From assembly GCA_910587755.1 (NCBI GenBank), contig CAJUNZ010000017.1, positions 1 through 40,034 on the forward strand: a DNA stretch of 40,034 nucleotides, in the 5' to 3' direction. Made by a program: the position numbers and the translations under genes. The notes beneath the pieces are model-generated. The model was not told where the DNA came from, did not search any database, and was given only the letters and a program-made list of their open reading frames with translations. Positions 16,803 through 24,178 of this stretch are shown here, one piece after another. Numbering within the stretch: the first letter of the stretch is position 1; every line of letters starts with the position of its first letter. The stretch is from an uncultured Acetatifactor sp. Its GTDB lineage: Bacteria; Bacillota; Clostridia; Lachnospirales; Lachnospiraceae.

Positions 16803-16829
16803 AAAAGAAAAATGCCCAAGCTGTTAGGC
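16803..16829 (-). terminator. Terminator-like hairpin in the methyltransferase leader
   Basis: On the minus strand GCCTAA (16829-16824), loop CAGC and TTGGGC (16819-16814, one G-U pair) are followed by ATTTTTCTTTT. It lies between the predicted transcription start (about 16865) and the methyltransferase start codon, so it would act as a premature terminator or attenuator. Confidence 0.5.
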
Positions 16830-16871
16830 TCAGGCTCAATTTTTTTAGGAACTTGTATTTCGCTGCCTCTA

Positions 16872-16900
16872 ATTTAACATGGGGGTATCTTTGTTGTCAA
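16872..16900 (-). promoter_or_regulatory. Promoter of the restriction-modification operon
   Basis: On the minus strand a perfect TTGACA (16900-16895), a 17-bp spacer and TTAAAT (16877-16872). Start near 16865 gives a leader of about 140-160 nt before the methyltransferase. It is divergent from recA. Confidence 0.65.
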
Positions 16901-16948
16901 TTGCTTTTTGCAGGGAAATTGATTTTTGCGGGATGTACAAAGAAAGCC

Positions 16949-16977
16949 TTGCCCGGGCAGACAAAACGTGCTATACT
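16949..16977 (+). promoter_or_regulatory. Possible second, upstream recA promoter
   Basis: TTGCCC (16949-16954), 17-bp spacer, TATACT (16972-16977). No LexA box overlaps it. It would give recA a leader of about 240 nt. The remainder of 16901-17146 shows only a basic 45-codon frame (from 16997) without a ribosome-binding site, not called as a gene. Confidence 0.35.
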
Positions 16978-17146
16978 AAAACAATCTGAATCATATATGA
17001 AAGTCTTGTATTCCGGCGGTTTCGCCAAAGATTTCAGGAAGAGAGAAAAAAGGAGGTGGGCTGCCTTTGAGGGAGTTTTATGGTACATAAAGAGGCGTAT
17101 AGTGGGTGATGTAAGCAAAACAGAGGAATGAAATTAAAATCAGCGG

Positions 17147-17175
17147 TTGACAAATACGAACAGATGTTTTATAAT
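17147..17175 (+). promoter_or_regulatory. recA promoter
   Basis: Perfect consensus: TTGACA (17147-17152), 17-bp spacer, TATAAT (17170-17175). The spacer contains the LexA box, so repressor and polymerase should compete directly. Confidence 0.92.
17157..17170 (+). promoter_or_regulatory. LexA (SOS) box 1 at recA
   Basis: CGAACAGATGTTTT matches the Gram-positive LexA consensus CGAACRNRYGTTYC at 13 of 14 positions and lies between the -35 and -10 boxes. Confidence 0.85.
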
Positions 17176-17185
17176 GTGGCAAAAG

Positions 17186-17199
17186 CAAACATTTGTTCC
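17186..17199 (+). promoter_or_regulatory. Second LexA-like box downstream of the recA transcription start
   Basis: CAAACATTTGTTCC matches the same consensus at 12 of 14 positions. It starts 29 bp after box 1 and lies in the initial transcribed region before the Shine-Dalgarno. Confidence 0.5.
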
Positions 17200-17222
17200 T
17201 TGGCGAAAAGGAGAGTTCAGAC

Positions 17223-18395
17223 ATGGAAAAGGATGAAAAGAAAAAGGCATTGGAGGCGGCGATCAGCCAGATTGAGAAGCAGTACGGAAAAGGAGCGGTG
17301 ATGAAGCTGGGGGATCCCACCGCCCAGATGAATGTGGAGACTTTTCCCACCGGCTCATTAAGCCTGGATATAGCGCTGGGGCTGGGAGGGATTCCCAAGG
17401 GCAGGATCGTGGAGATATACGGACCGGAGTCCAGTGGTAAGACAACGGTGACGCTGCACATGATTGCGGAAGTGCAGAAAATGGGAGGAATTGCCGGATT
17501 TATCGACGCGGAGCATGCGCTGGATCCCATATATGCCAAGAATATCGGGGTGGATATTGACAATCTCTATATCTCCCAGCCGGATAACGGGGAGCAGGCT
17601 CTGGAGATTGCAGAGACCATGGTTCGCTCAGGGGCCGTTGACATTGTGGTGGTGGACTCTGTGGCGGCTCTGGTTCCCAAGGCGGAGATCGACGGGGACA
17701 TGGGCGACAGTCATGTGGGTCTGCAGGCCCGTCTGATGTCCCAGGCCTTGAGAAAGCTCACTTCCATTATCAGCAAGTCCAACTGTGTGGTGATCTTTAT
17801 CAACCAGCTCAGGGAGAAGATCGGCGTTATGTTTGGGAATCCTGAGACCACCACCGGCGGGCGGGCCCTGAAATTCTATTCCTCCGTCAGAATGGACGTG
17901 CGGAAGATAGAGGCTTTGAAGCAGGGGGGCGAGATCATTGGCAACCGTACCCGAGTGAAAGTGGTGAAGAACAAGGTCGCTCCTCCTTTTAAGGAGGCGG
18001 AGTTCGACATTATGTTCGGCAAGGGCATTTCCAGGGAGGGGGATATCCTGGATCTGGCGGCGGATCTGGATATCATTGTAAAGTCCGGGGCCTGGTATGC
18101 CTATGAGGGCAATAAGATCGGCCAGGGACGCGAGAACGCCAAGCAGTTTCTGCGGGATAACCCGGATACCTGGAAGGCAGTGGACGAGAAGGTGCGCGCC
18201 CACTATGGATTTGGGGAGGCGGCAAAGGGAGCCGCCGGTGAGGCCGGAGCGGCTTCCTCCGAGGGCGCAGGGACTGACAAAGAGGCCGGGGCGAAGACCG
18301 GAGCCAGGAGAGGCAGGGCTGCCAAGGGGGAGGCAAAGGATGCGGCGGAGGCGCCGGCGGTTCCTGAGCAGGAGATCCCGGTCCAGGAGCAGTGA
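17223..18395 (+). CDS. recA: Recombinase RecA
   Basis: 390 residues from the ATG at 17223, preceded by AAGGAGAG; an upstream in-frame start at 17193 would add 10 unconserved residues. RecA forms filaments on single-stranded DNA for strand exchange and triggers LexA self-cleavage. Walker A GPESSGKTT is at about residues 67-75, and the conserved FINQLREKIGVMFGNPETT is present. The C-terminal tail of about 55 residues is long, rich in alanine, glycine and charged residues, and probably disordered. SOS control is visible in the promoter. recX follows after 52 bp. Confidence 0.98.
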   Translation: MEKDEKKKALEAAISQIEKQYGKGAVMKLGDPTAQMNVETFPTGSLSLDIALGLGGIPKGRIVEIYGPESSGKTTVTLHMIAEVQKMGGIAGFIDAEHALDPIYAKNIGVDIDNLYISQPDNGEQALEIAETMVRSGAVDIVVVDSVAALVPKAEIDGDMGDSHVGLQARLMSQALRKLTSIISKSNCVVIFINQLREKIGVMFGNPETTTGGRALKFYSSVRMDVRKIEALKQGGEIIGNRTRVKVVKNKVAPPFKEAEFDIMFGKGISREGDILDLAADLDIIVKSGAWYAYEGNKIGQGRENAKQFLRDNPDTWKAVDEKVRAHYGFGEAAKGAAGEAGAASSEGAGTDKEAGAKTGARRGRAAKGEAKDAAEAPAVPEQEIPVQEQ

Positions 18396-18447
18396 AAGTA
18401 TGTTGAGAGGCAGCTTGACCAGGTTCCGGGAAGGCTGTGCGGTATGA

Positions 18448-19068
18448 GTGATGAAAGTGACACAGATCGAGGAGTTGTCAAAGGCCAGGAGCAGGGTATA
18501 TCTCGATGAGGAAGCCGCCTTTGTGCTGTACAGGGGAGAGCTGCGTTCTTTTCAGGTCCGCCAGGGAGAAGATCTGGAGCAGGAATCCTATGAGGCCATT
18601 ATGACCCAGGTGCTGCCCAGGCGGGCAAAGCAGCGCGCCATGCACCTGCTGAAGAACAGGGATTATACGGTAAAGCAGCTCCGCGACAAACTGAAGGAAG
18701 GGGGCTATCCTGATAGAGTCATTCAGGAGGCCCTGGACTATGTGGGAAGTTACCGCTATACGGATGACCTGCGGTATGCCCTGGGATTTATCTCCTCCCA
18801 TGCGGAGAGCAGGAGCCGCAGGAGGCTGGAGCAGGACCTTCTGGGCAGGGGCATAGAGAGGGAAACCCTGGAAAAAGCCTGGGAACAGTGGGAGGAGCAG
18901 GGCGGAAACCAGGATGAGGAGGCAATGATCCGGGAGCTTCTGGAGAAGAAGCATTTTGACCCCCAGAGGGCGGATCAGAGAGAGCGGCAGAGAGTGTATG
19001 CTTTCCTGATGAGAAAGGGGTTTTCAGGGGAGTTGGTGCGCAGAGCGGTGCTTTCAGATATTTTTTAG
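18448..19068 (+). CDS. recX: Regulatory protein RecX
   Basis: 206 residues from GTG 18448; ATG 18451 is equally possible. RecX binds RecA filaments and modulates their activity. The helical three-fold RecX repeats are visible: RAKQRAMHLLKNRDYTVKQL, then GYPDRVIQEALDYV with YTDDLRYALGFI, then RQRVYAFLMRKGFSGELVRR. Located just after recA with no terminator between, so probably co-transcribed and SOS-induced. Confidence 0.92.
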   Translation: MMKVTQIEELSKARSRVYLDEEAAFVLYRGELRSFQVRQGEDLEQESYEAIMTQVLPRRAKQRAMHLLKNRDYTVKQLRDKLKEGGYPDRVIQEALDYVGSYRYTDDLRYALGFISSHAESRSRRRLEQDLLGRGIERETLEKAWEQWEEQGGNQDEEAMIRELLEKKHFDPQRADQRERQRVYAFLMRKGFSGELVRRAVLSDIF

Positions 19069-19161
19069 TATTTTCAGGGCATCTTATTTCATTTTTTGTA
19101 CAAATCTAACAATAAATTGCCTGCAGCAGGGGAAATATTTTGAAGATATTGCGACTTTTGC

Positions 19162-19190
19162 TTGACATTAGGACAATTTGAGTTTAGAAT
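19162..19190 (+). promoter_or_regulatory. rny promoter
   Basis: TTGACA (19162-19167), 17-bp spacer, TAGAAT (19185-19190), giving a leader of about 145 nt before rny. Confidence 0.75.
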
Positions 19191-19213
19191 TTAACTGTTG
19201 CGGATTGCATGTT

Positions 19214-19337
19214 AGAATGTTTCAGCTTCCAGGGAGAATATCGTTGGGATATGTACATACATTCTAGTCAGGCGGCCGGGAGGGTATGCCCGCCGGTTGT
19301 CGGTTGTACAATGAAAATGGAATAAGGAGGTGCTCCT
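19214..19337 (+). promoter_or_regulatory. Structured rny leader with hairpin over the Shine-Dalgarno
   Basis: Three pairings are visible. AGAATGT (19214-19220) pairs with ACATTCT (19259-19265). A GC-rich hairpin spans 19276-19296 (CCGG..GGG/CCC.CCGG). AGGAG (19325-19329) pairs with CTCCT (19333-19337) around GTG, covering the Shine-Dalgarno. A four-codon open frame (ATG AAA ATG GAA TAA, 19311-19325) ends at the site. Confidence 0.4.
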
Positions 19338-19341
19338 GTAA

Positions 19342-20958
19342 ATGCTTGAGTTTATGATGACTGCTTTAGTACCTGTGGTAAGTGCAGCGGCTGGGCCGAC
19401 GGCAGGATCTGTAGCGATATGGGTAGTGGGTGTTCTGGCGGCAGTGCTTGTGACAGCGGTCGTGGCTTCGCGGATCGCCATCAATTACCAGAAGAAGAAA
19501 ACAGAGGAAACCATTGGCAATGCACAGGACAAAGCAAGGGAAATTATCGATGAAGCTCTGAAGGATGCGGAGACAAAGAAGCGTGAGATGCTTCTTGAGG
19601 TGAAGGAAGAGTCCATACGTACCAAGAACGAGATGGAGAAGGAAATCAAGGAGCGCAGGGCGGAAGTACAGCGGTCTGAGCGCAGGATCCAGCAGAAAGA
19701 GGAGAATATTGATAAGAAGGCCGACACCCTGGAGAGACGTGAGGCCGGTCTGGCTGCAAAAGAGGAGGCCCTGAACAAGGTCAAGGTGGAGGTTTCCAAG
19801 TTAAACGAGCAGAGAGTGCAGGAATTGGAGCGGATTTCCGGTTTGACTTCTGAGCAGGCGAAGGATTATCTGCTGAAGATTGTGGAAGAGGAAGTCAAGC
19901 ATGAGACAGCCGTGATCATCAAGGAGATGGAGTCCCGCGCCAAGGAAGAGGCGGACAAGAAGGCCAAAGAGTATGTGGTGCTGGCCATTCAGAGGTGTGC
20001 GGCGGATCATGTGTCAGAGACTACTATTTCCGTGGTACAGCTGCCCAATGATGAGATGAAGGGGCGTATTATCGGCCGGGAAGGACGGAATATCCGTACC
20101 CTGGAGACTATGACGGGAGTGGATCTCATTATAGACGATACGCCGGAGGCAGTGATTCTGTCAAGTTTCGACGCCATCCGCCGGGAGGTGGCCAGGATTG
20201 CTCTGGAGAAGCTGATTGTGGACGGGCGTATCCACCCTGCCAGGATCGAGGAGATGGTGGAGAAGGCTCAGAAAGAAGTGGAAGTGATGATCAAGGAGGA
20301 GGGCGAGGCTGCAACCCTGGAGGTGGGGGTCCACGGCATTCACCCGGAACTGGTCAGACTGCTTGGAAAGATGAAATTCAGGACAAGCTTCGGGCAGAAT
20401 GCCCTGAAGCATTCTGTGGAAGTGGCGCACCTTTCCGGCCTGCTGGCTGCAGAGCTTGGGCTGGACGTGAGGATCGCCAAGAGGGCCGGTCTGCTGCATG
20501 ATATCGGCAAGTCCGTGGATCATGAGATGGAAGGTTCCCATATTCAGCTGGGTGTGGAGCTGTGCAGAAGGTATAAGGAGAATGCCACGGTGATCAATGC
20601 GGTGGAGTCCCATCACGGGGATGTGGAGCCCACTTCTCTGATCGCTTGTATTGTACAGGCTGCCGATACCATATCTGCCGCCAGGCCCGGGGCCAGAAGG
20701 GAGACTCTGGAGACCTACACCAGCAGGCTGACGAAGCTGGAGGAGATAACGAACAATTTCAAGGGTGTGGATAAGTCTTTTGCCATCCAGGCGGGCAGGG
20801 AAGTCCGTGTGATGGTGGTGCCGGAACAGATTTCAGATGCGGACATGGTGCTTCTGGCGCGTGATATTTCCAAGCAGATAGAAGCAGAGCTGGAGTATCC
20901 CGGGCAGATCAAGGTAAACGTGATCAGAGAAAGCCGCGTAATAGACTACGCAAAATAG
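19342..20958 (+). CDS. rny: Ribonuclease Y
   Basis: 538 residues, membrane-anchored endoribonuclease that starts mRNA decay in many Firmicutes. One N-terminal transmembrane helix (about residues 18-40), a long charged coiled coil (about 45-200), a KH RNA-binding domain (IIGREGRNIRTLE near 242) and a metal-binding HD domain (LLHDIGK near 385). Own promoter with a structured leader and a terminator, so apparently a single-gene unit. Confidence 0.97.
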   Translation: MLEFMMTALVPVVSAAAGPTAGSVAIWVVGVLAAVLVTAVVASRIAINYQKKKTEETIGNAQDKAREIIDEALKDAETKKREMLLEVKEESIRTKNEMEKEIKERRAEVQRSERRIQQKEENIDKKADTLERREAGLAAKEEALNKVKVEVSKLNEQRVQELERISGLTSEQAKDYLLKIVEEEVKHETAVIIKEMESRAKEEADKKAKEYVVLAIQRCAADHVSETTISVVQLPNDEMKGRIIGREGRNIRTLETMTGVDLIIDDTPEAVILSSFDAIRREVARIALEKLIVDGRIHPARIEEMVEKAQKEVEVMIKEEGEAATLEVGVHGIHPELVRLLGKMKFRTSFGQNALKHSVEVAHLSGLLAAELGLDVRIAKRAGLLHDIGKSVDHEMEGSHIQLGVELCRRYKENATVINAVESHHGDVEPTSLIACIVQAADTISAARPGARRETLETYTSRLTKLEEITNNFKGVDKSFAIQAGREVRVMVVPEQISDADMVLLARDISKQIEAELEYPGQIKVNVIRESRVIDYAK

Positions 20959-21000
20959 AATTACCTGGCAGCCGGGGTCAGAGATACACCGGACGAGAAA

Positions 21001-21027
21001 CGTCGTGCAGAAGCGCGGCGTTTTTTT
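21001..21027 (+). terminator. rny terminator
   Basis: CGTCGTGC (21001-21008), AGAA loop, GCGCGGCG (21013-21020; two G-U pairs), then seven T. Confidence 0.85.
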
Positions 21028-21100
21028 GTGCAGTTTTGTGGGTAAAAGCTGTCTAAATGGTGGAAAAAAAGGGAAAAATATACAGAAATAAAAAATGAGC

Positions 21101-21129
21101 TTGTGTATCTGCTGAACTTGTAGTATGAT
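21101..21129 (+). promoter_or_regulatory. Aminotransferase promoter
   Basis: TTGTGT (21101-21106), 17-bp spacer, TATGAT (21124-21129). Confidence 0.6.
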
Positions 21130-21144
21130 AGTTCAAGTGCTTGA

Positions 21145-21162
21145 TTGTATACAATTATACAA
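21145..21162 (+). promoter_or_regulatory. Palindromic operator-like site
   Basis: TTGTATACAATTATACAA: a 7-bp inverted repeat around CAAT, containing the perfect palindrome TTGTATACAA. It lies about 10-25 bp after the predicted transcription start. The TTGT-N2-ACAA layout resembles GntR-family operators; no such regulator gene is in the window. Confidence 0.4.
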
Positions 21163-21280
21163 AACAACAGGCCCACCCCGGAGGCCCTGGAGAGATTGAG
21201 GGAAGGAACAGATTCTAAAGGGCAGGAGAAAATAAAAGAAAAGGGCGCGGAATCCATGGACGTCCATGATGGAGGATTGT

Positions 21281-22585
21281 ATGAAAAAATATCAGGAACT
21301 TACCAGGGAGGAGCTGCTGTCTCTGAAGGCAGAGCTGTCTAAGGAATATGAAGAGGCAAAGAAAAAGGGCCTGAAGCTGGATATGTCAAGAGGAAAGCCT
21401 GCGGCGGCGCAGCTGGACATGGCAATGGATTTTATGGATGTGATTAATTCGGATAGTGATATGAAGACAGAAGATGGCGTAGAGGTCCGCAACTATGGTG
21501 TGCTGGACGGCATTCGGGAAGCCAGGGAACTGATGGGGGATATTATGGAAGTTCCCGCGGAGAATGTCATTGTGTGTGGGAATGGCAGTCTGGCCATTAT
21601 GTATGACATGGTCTCACGGTCTATGACTCACGGTGTGGGGGGATGCACTCCTTGGTGCAAACTTGAGAAAGTGAAGTTTCTCTGCCCGGTGCCTGGTTAC
21701 GACAGGCATTTTTCCATCACACAGCATTTTGGCATTGAGATGATCAATGTGCCCATGACTCCCCAGGGGCCAGACATGGATCTGGTGGAGAAACTGGTGT
21801 CTCAGGACGAGGCCATCAAGGGTATTTGGTGCGTGCCCAAGTATTCCAATCCTCAGGGCTATACCTATTCTCAGGAGACGGTGGAGCGTTTTGCCGCCCT
21901 GAAGCCTGCGGCAAAGGATTTTCGTATTTTCTGGGATAATGCCTATGTGATGCATCATCTGTATGAGGACAGGCAGGACACGCTGCCGGAGATTCTGAGT
22001 ATGTGTGAGCGGGCAGGGAACCCGGACATGGTGTATGAATTCTGTTCCACGTCCAAGATTATCTTTGCGGGGGCAGGTCTGGGAGCGGTGGCCTCCTCCA
22101 AGGCAAATCTGGATGAAATCAGGAAGACCATGACGGTGCAGACCATTGGCTATGACAAGATAAATCAGCTGCGTCATGTGCGGTATTTTAAGAATGTGGA
22201 GGGCGTGGCCCAGCATATGAAAAAGCATGCGGTGCTGATGCGGGAGAAATTTGAAGGGGTTCTGTCCGTGCTTGACCGGGAGCTTTCCGGGCTGGGCATA
22301 GGGGAGTGGACCAGGCCCAACGGGGGCTACTTTATCTCCTTTGAAGCCGTGGAAGGCTGTGCCAGGGCCATTGTGGAAAAGTGCAGGGAGGCGGGAGTGA
22401 CGCTCACCGGAGCAGGGGCAGCGTTTCCCTATAAGAAGGATCCCAAAGACAGCAATATCCGCATTGCTCCCACGTTCCCGGCCAAGGAGGAGCTGGACAT
22501 GGCTACGGATATCTTTGTGCTCTGTGTAAAACTTGTCAGCGTGGAAAAGTTTCTGGAGAGACAGGAAGCGAAGCGGACTGCCTGA
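21281..22585 (+). CDS. PLP-dependent aminotransferase, class Ic (aspartate aminotransferase-like)
   Basis: 434 residues from the ATG at 21281, preceded by GGAGG; an earlier in-frame start at 21266 is less likely. A fold-type I aminotransferase of the small class Ic group (Aminotran_MocR-type family). The N-terminus carries LDMSRGKPAAAQLDMA. The PLP region includes KYSNPQGYTYS and WDNAYVMHHL, and the Schiff-base lysine is probably in STSKIIFAGAGLG (about residue 258). RPNGGYFISF and NIRIAPTFP form the C-terminal substrate site. Aspartate or another amino acid with 2-oxoglutarate is the likely reaction. It has its own promoter and a candidate operator. Confidence 0.85.
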   Translation: MKKYQELTREELLSLKAELSKEYEEAKKKGLKLDMSRGKPAAAQLDMAMDFMDVINSDSDMKTEDGVEVRNYGVLDGIREARELMGDIMEVPAENVIVCGNGSLAIMYDMVSRSMTHGVGGCTPWCKLEKVKFLCPVPGYDRHFSITQHFGIEMINVPMTPQGPDMDLVEKLVSQDEAIKGIWCVPKYSNPQGYTYSQETVERFAALKPAAKDFRIFWDNAYVMHHLYEDRQDTLPEILSMCERAGNPDMVYEFCSTSKIIFAGAGLGAVASSKANLDEIRKTMTVQTIGYDKINQLRHVRYFKNVEGVAQHMKKHAVLMREKFEGVLSVLDRELSGLGIGEWTRPNGGYFISFEAVEGCARAIVEKCREAGVTLTGAGAAFPYKKDPKDSNIRIAPTFPAKEELDMATDIFVLCVKLVSVEKFLERQEAKRTA

Positions 22586-22718
22586 GAGGGAAGGAGGTCT
22601 GCTGCAGGAATGCTGTGGCTGAGAAGGGGTCTTTGGAATGGGATTCCTGGCAGGCTGTCCAGGGTAAGGTTGTTTTGGCAGGCCGTATGTTTGGAAGGTA
22701 CAAAAGGGGAACTTTAAT

Positions 22719-23261
22719 ATGGAAGAATTCAGGAGGCTGGAGCGGAATCTTGTGGCCAGAGGGGTCATTTTGGACTACTATCAGGATACCATGCTGGTTC
22801 CCAACGGCAATGTGGCCAAGTGGGATTTTATCGACAATAAGGGGGCAGCGGCAGTTGTGGCGGTGCGGGGGGATGGGAAGATCCTTATGGTGAGACAGTA
22901 CCGGAACGCTCTGGAGAGGGAGACGCTGGAAATTCCTGCCGGGGGCCTGAAAGGGCGCGAGGAACCCACGGAGGAGGCTGCCATGCGGGAACTGCAGGAG
23001 GAGACAGGATATTCCTGCTCCCGCCTGGAGCTGCTGAACTCCATCTATACCACAGTGGCTTTCTGCAATGAGAAGATTGACATCTATCTGGCCAGGGAGC
23101 TGAGGGAAGGCTCTCAGCACCTGGATGAGGATGAATTTATCCGTGTGGAGGCGTACTCTGTGGAGGAACTTCTGGAAAAGATCTTCCGCTGTGAGATCCA
23201 GGATTCCAAGACGGTCTGCGGCATACTCACCTATGCGGCAAAATTCTGCCATTCTGCATAG
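22719..23261 (+). CDS. Nudix hydrolase, ADP-ribose pyrophosphatase type
   Basis: 180 residues. The Nudix box G-x5-E-x7-RE-L-x-EE-x-G is complete at residues 76-98 (GGLKGREEPTEEAAMREL and on to EETGY). The preceding RQYRNALERETLEIPAG segment is typical of ADP-ribose pyrophosphatases (NudF type), which split ADP-ribose to AMP and ribose 5-phosphate. It lies 133 bp after the aminotransferase with no terminator seen between, so co-transcription is possible. Confidence 0.88.
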   Translation: MEEFRRLERNLVARGVILDYYQDTMLVPNGNVAKWDFIDNKGAAAVVAVRGDGKILMVRQYRNALERETLEIPAGGLKGREEPTEEAAMRELQEETGYSCSRLELLNSIYTTVAFCNEKIDIYLARELREGSQHLDEDEFIRVEAYSVEELLEKIFRCEIQDSKTVCGILTYAAKFCHSA

Positions 23262-23290
23262 AGGGCGTTCAATACATCTGGCGGCTGGTA

Positions 23291-23424
23291 TATGCAAAAG
23301 GGCGGTTAGTCTGTCCGCTGCCATATGCATAAGGAACAGTTAGTGTGTCTGCTGTCATATGCAAAAGGTGCGTTTATTCTGTTCGCTGCATGCATAAGGA
23401 TGGTCAGCCCGGACTCTGTCGTCT
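23291..23424. repeat. Degenerate tandem repeat, about 33 bp x 4, between the Nudix and SpoIIM genes
   Basis: Units start at 23291, 23324, 23358 and about 23390, each opening with (t)atgcaWaaggn and closing with a ctgtcYgctg-like end. The fourth is partial and diverged. It fills most of the 247-bp gap, in which no gene is seen. Confidence 0.65.
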
Positions 23425-23508
23425 TGCATAGTTGGGAATTCTCCCGCATACAATGGAATGGCTGGCCAAGTGGAACAAGATCAGGCTGCCAGAGGGGCGG
23501 GAAGAAGA

Positions 23509-24096
23509 ATGCGTTTTTTGGAGAGAGGAGCCAGATCCGGACAGGGCAAGTATTTGACTTTTTTTGTTGTGGGACTTTTTGCAGGTTTTTTTATATTGAA
23601 TATTGGAAAGAGCATTTTGCTGGAGGGCACGGGACTTTTTGATGAGTACACTTTGTACCAGATGAAGTACATGACCGTGGACAGCAGTGCTCTTTTTTGC
23701 TATGTGTTCCGCAGGCGAATCATCTGGGTCCTGGGGGTGGCTCTGGCCGCCACTACATATTTGGGGCCGGCGGCCTGTGTGGGAAGCACGCTCTGGTATG
23801 GCATGTCAGCGGGAGTTTTTCTGGCTTCCCTGGCTGTCAGGTACGGACTCAAGGGCATTATGCTGGCCGTTCTGTGTGTGTTTCCTCAGTATCTGCTCTA
23901 TATTCCGGCGGCGCTGGCTCTTTTCGCCTGGTGTGAGGGAATATTTCGGGGAACCAGGTTCCAGGAGGGGGACAGGAGTACTGTGATGAGAAAGGCAGGG
24001 CAGCTTGCAGGAGTATGTCTGGTGGTGACGGCGGGCTGTCTTTTGGAGGGATATTTGAATCCATATCTTCTGCTGGGATATCTGAAGATTTTTTGA
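23509..24096 (+). CDS. SpoIIM-family (stage II sporulation protein M) membrane protein
   Basis: 196 residues from the ATG at 23509, preceded by GGGAAGAAG. The layout fits SpoIIM (DUF95): a short cytosolic start, a first helix (FFVVGLFAGFFILNIGKSIL), an extracytoplasmic segment, then about four more helices. SpoIIM is part of the DMP complex that thins septal peptidoglycan during engulfment. It is shorter and somewhat diverged, so it may be a SpoIIM-like paralog. Sporulation in this organism is an inference from lineage. Confidence 0.75.
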   Translation: MRFLERGARSGQGKYLTFFVVGLFAGFFILNIGKSILLEGTGLFDEYTLYQMKYMTVDSSALFCYVFRRRIIWVLGVALAATTYLGPAACVGSTLWYGMSAGVFLASLAVRYGLKGIMLAVLCVFPQYLLYIPAALALFAWCEGIFRGTRFQEGDRSTVMRKAGQLAGVCLVVTAGCLLEGYLNPYLLLGYLKIF

Positions 24097-24138
24097 AGGC
24101 TGGCCTGTAATGGCTGTAATTGCTGTGACTGTGTACCA

Positions 24139-24166
24139 AAAAGACCGGCGGGATTGCCGGTCTTTT
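24139..24166. terminator. Bidirectional terminator between the SpoIIM and DAHP synthase genes
   Basis: AAAAGACCGGC (24139-24149) and GCCGGTCTTTT (24156-24166) form a perfect 11-bp stem with a 6-nt loop, giving a T-run on either strand between two convergent genes. Confidence 0.85.
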
Positions 24167-24178
24167 GGCGGTCAGTGC

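Noticed and set aside
16997..17131. Basic 45-codon frame upstream of recA (MKVLYSGGFAKDF...)
   Set aside because: No ribosome-binding site, no recognised family, and it lies in the recA upstream region; kept only as a note.
23291..23424. Possible CRISPR-like array
   Set aside because: Units are contiguous and diverged, without constant-length unique spacers, and no cas gene is nearby.
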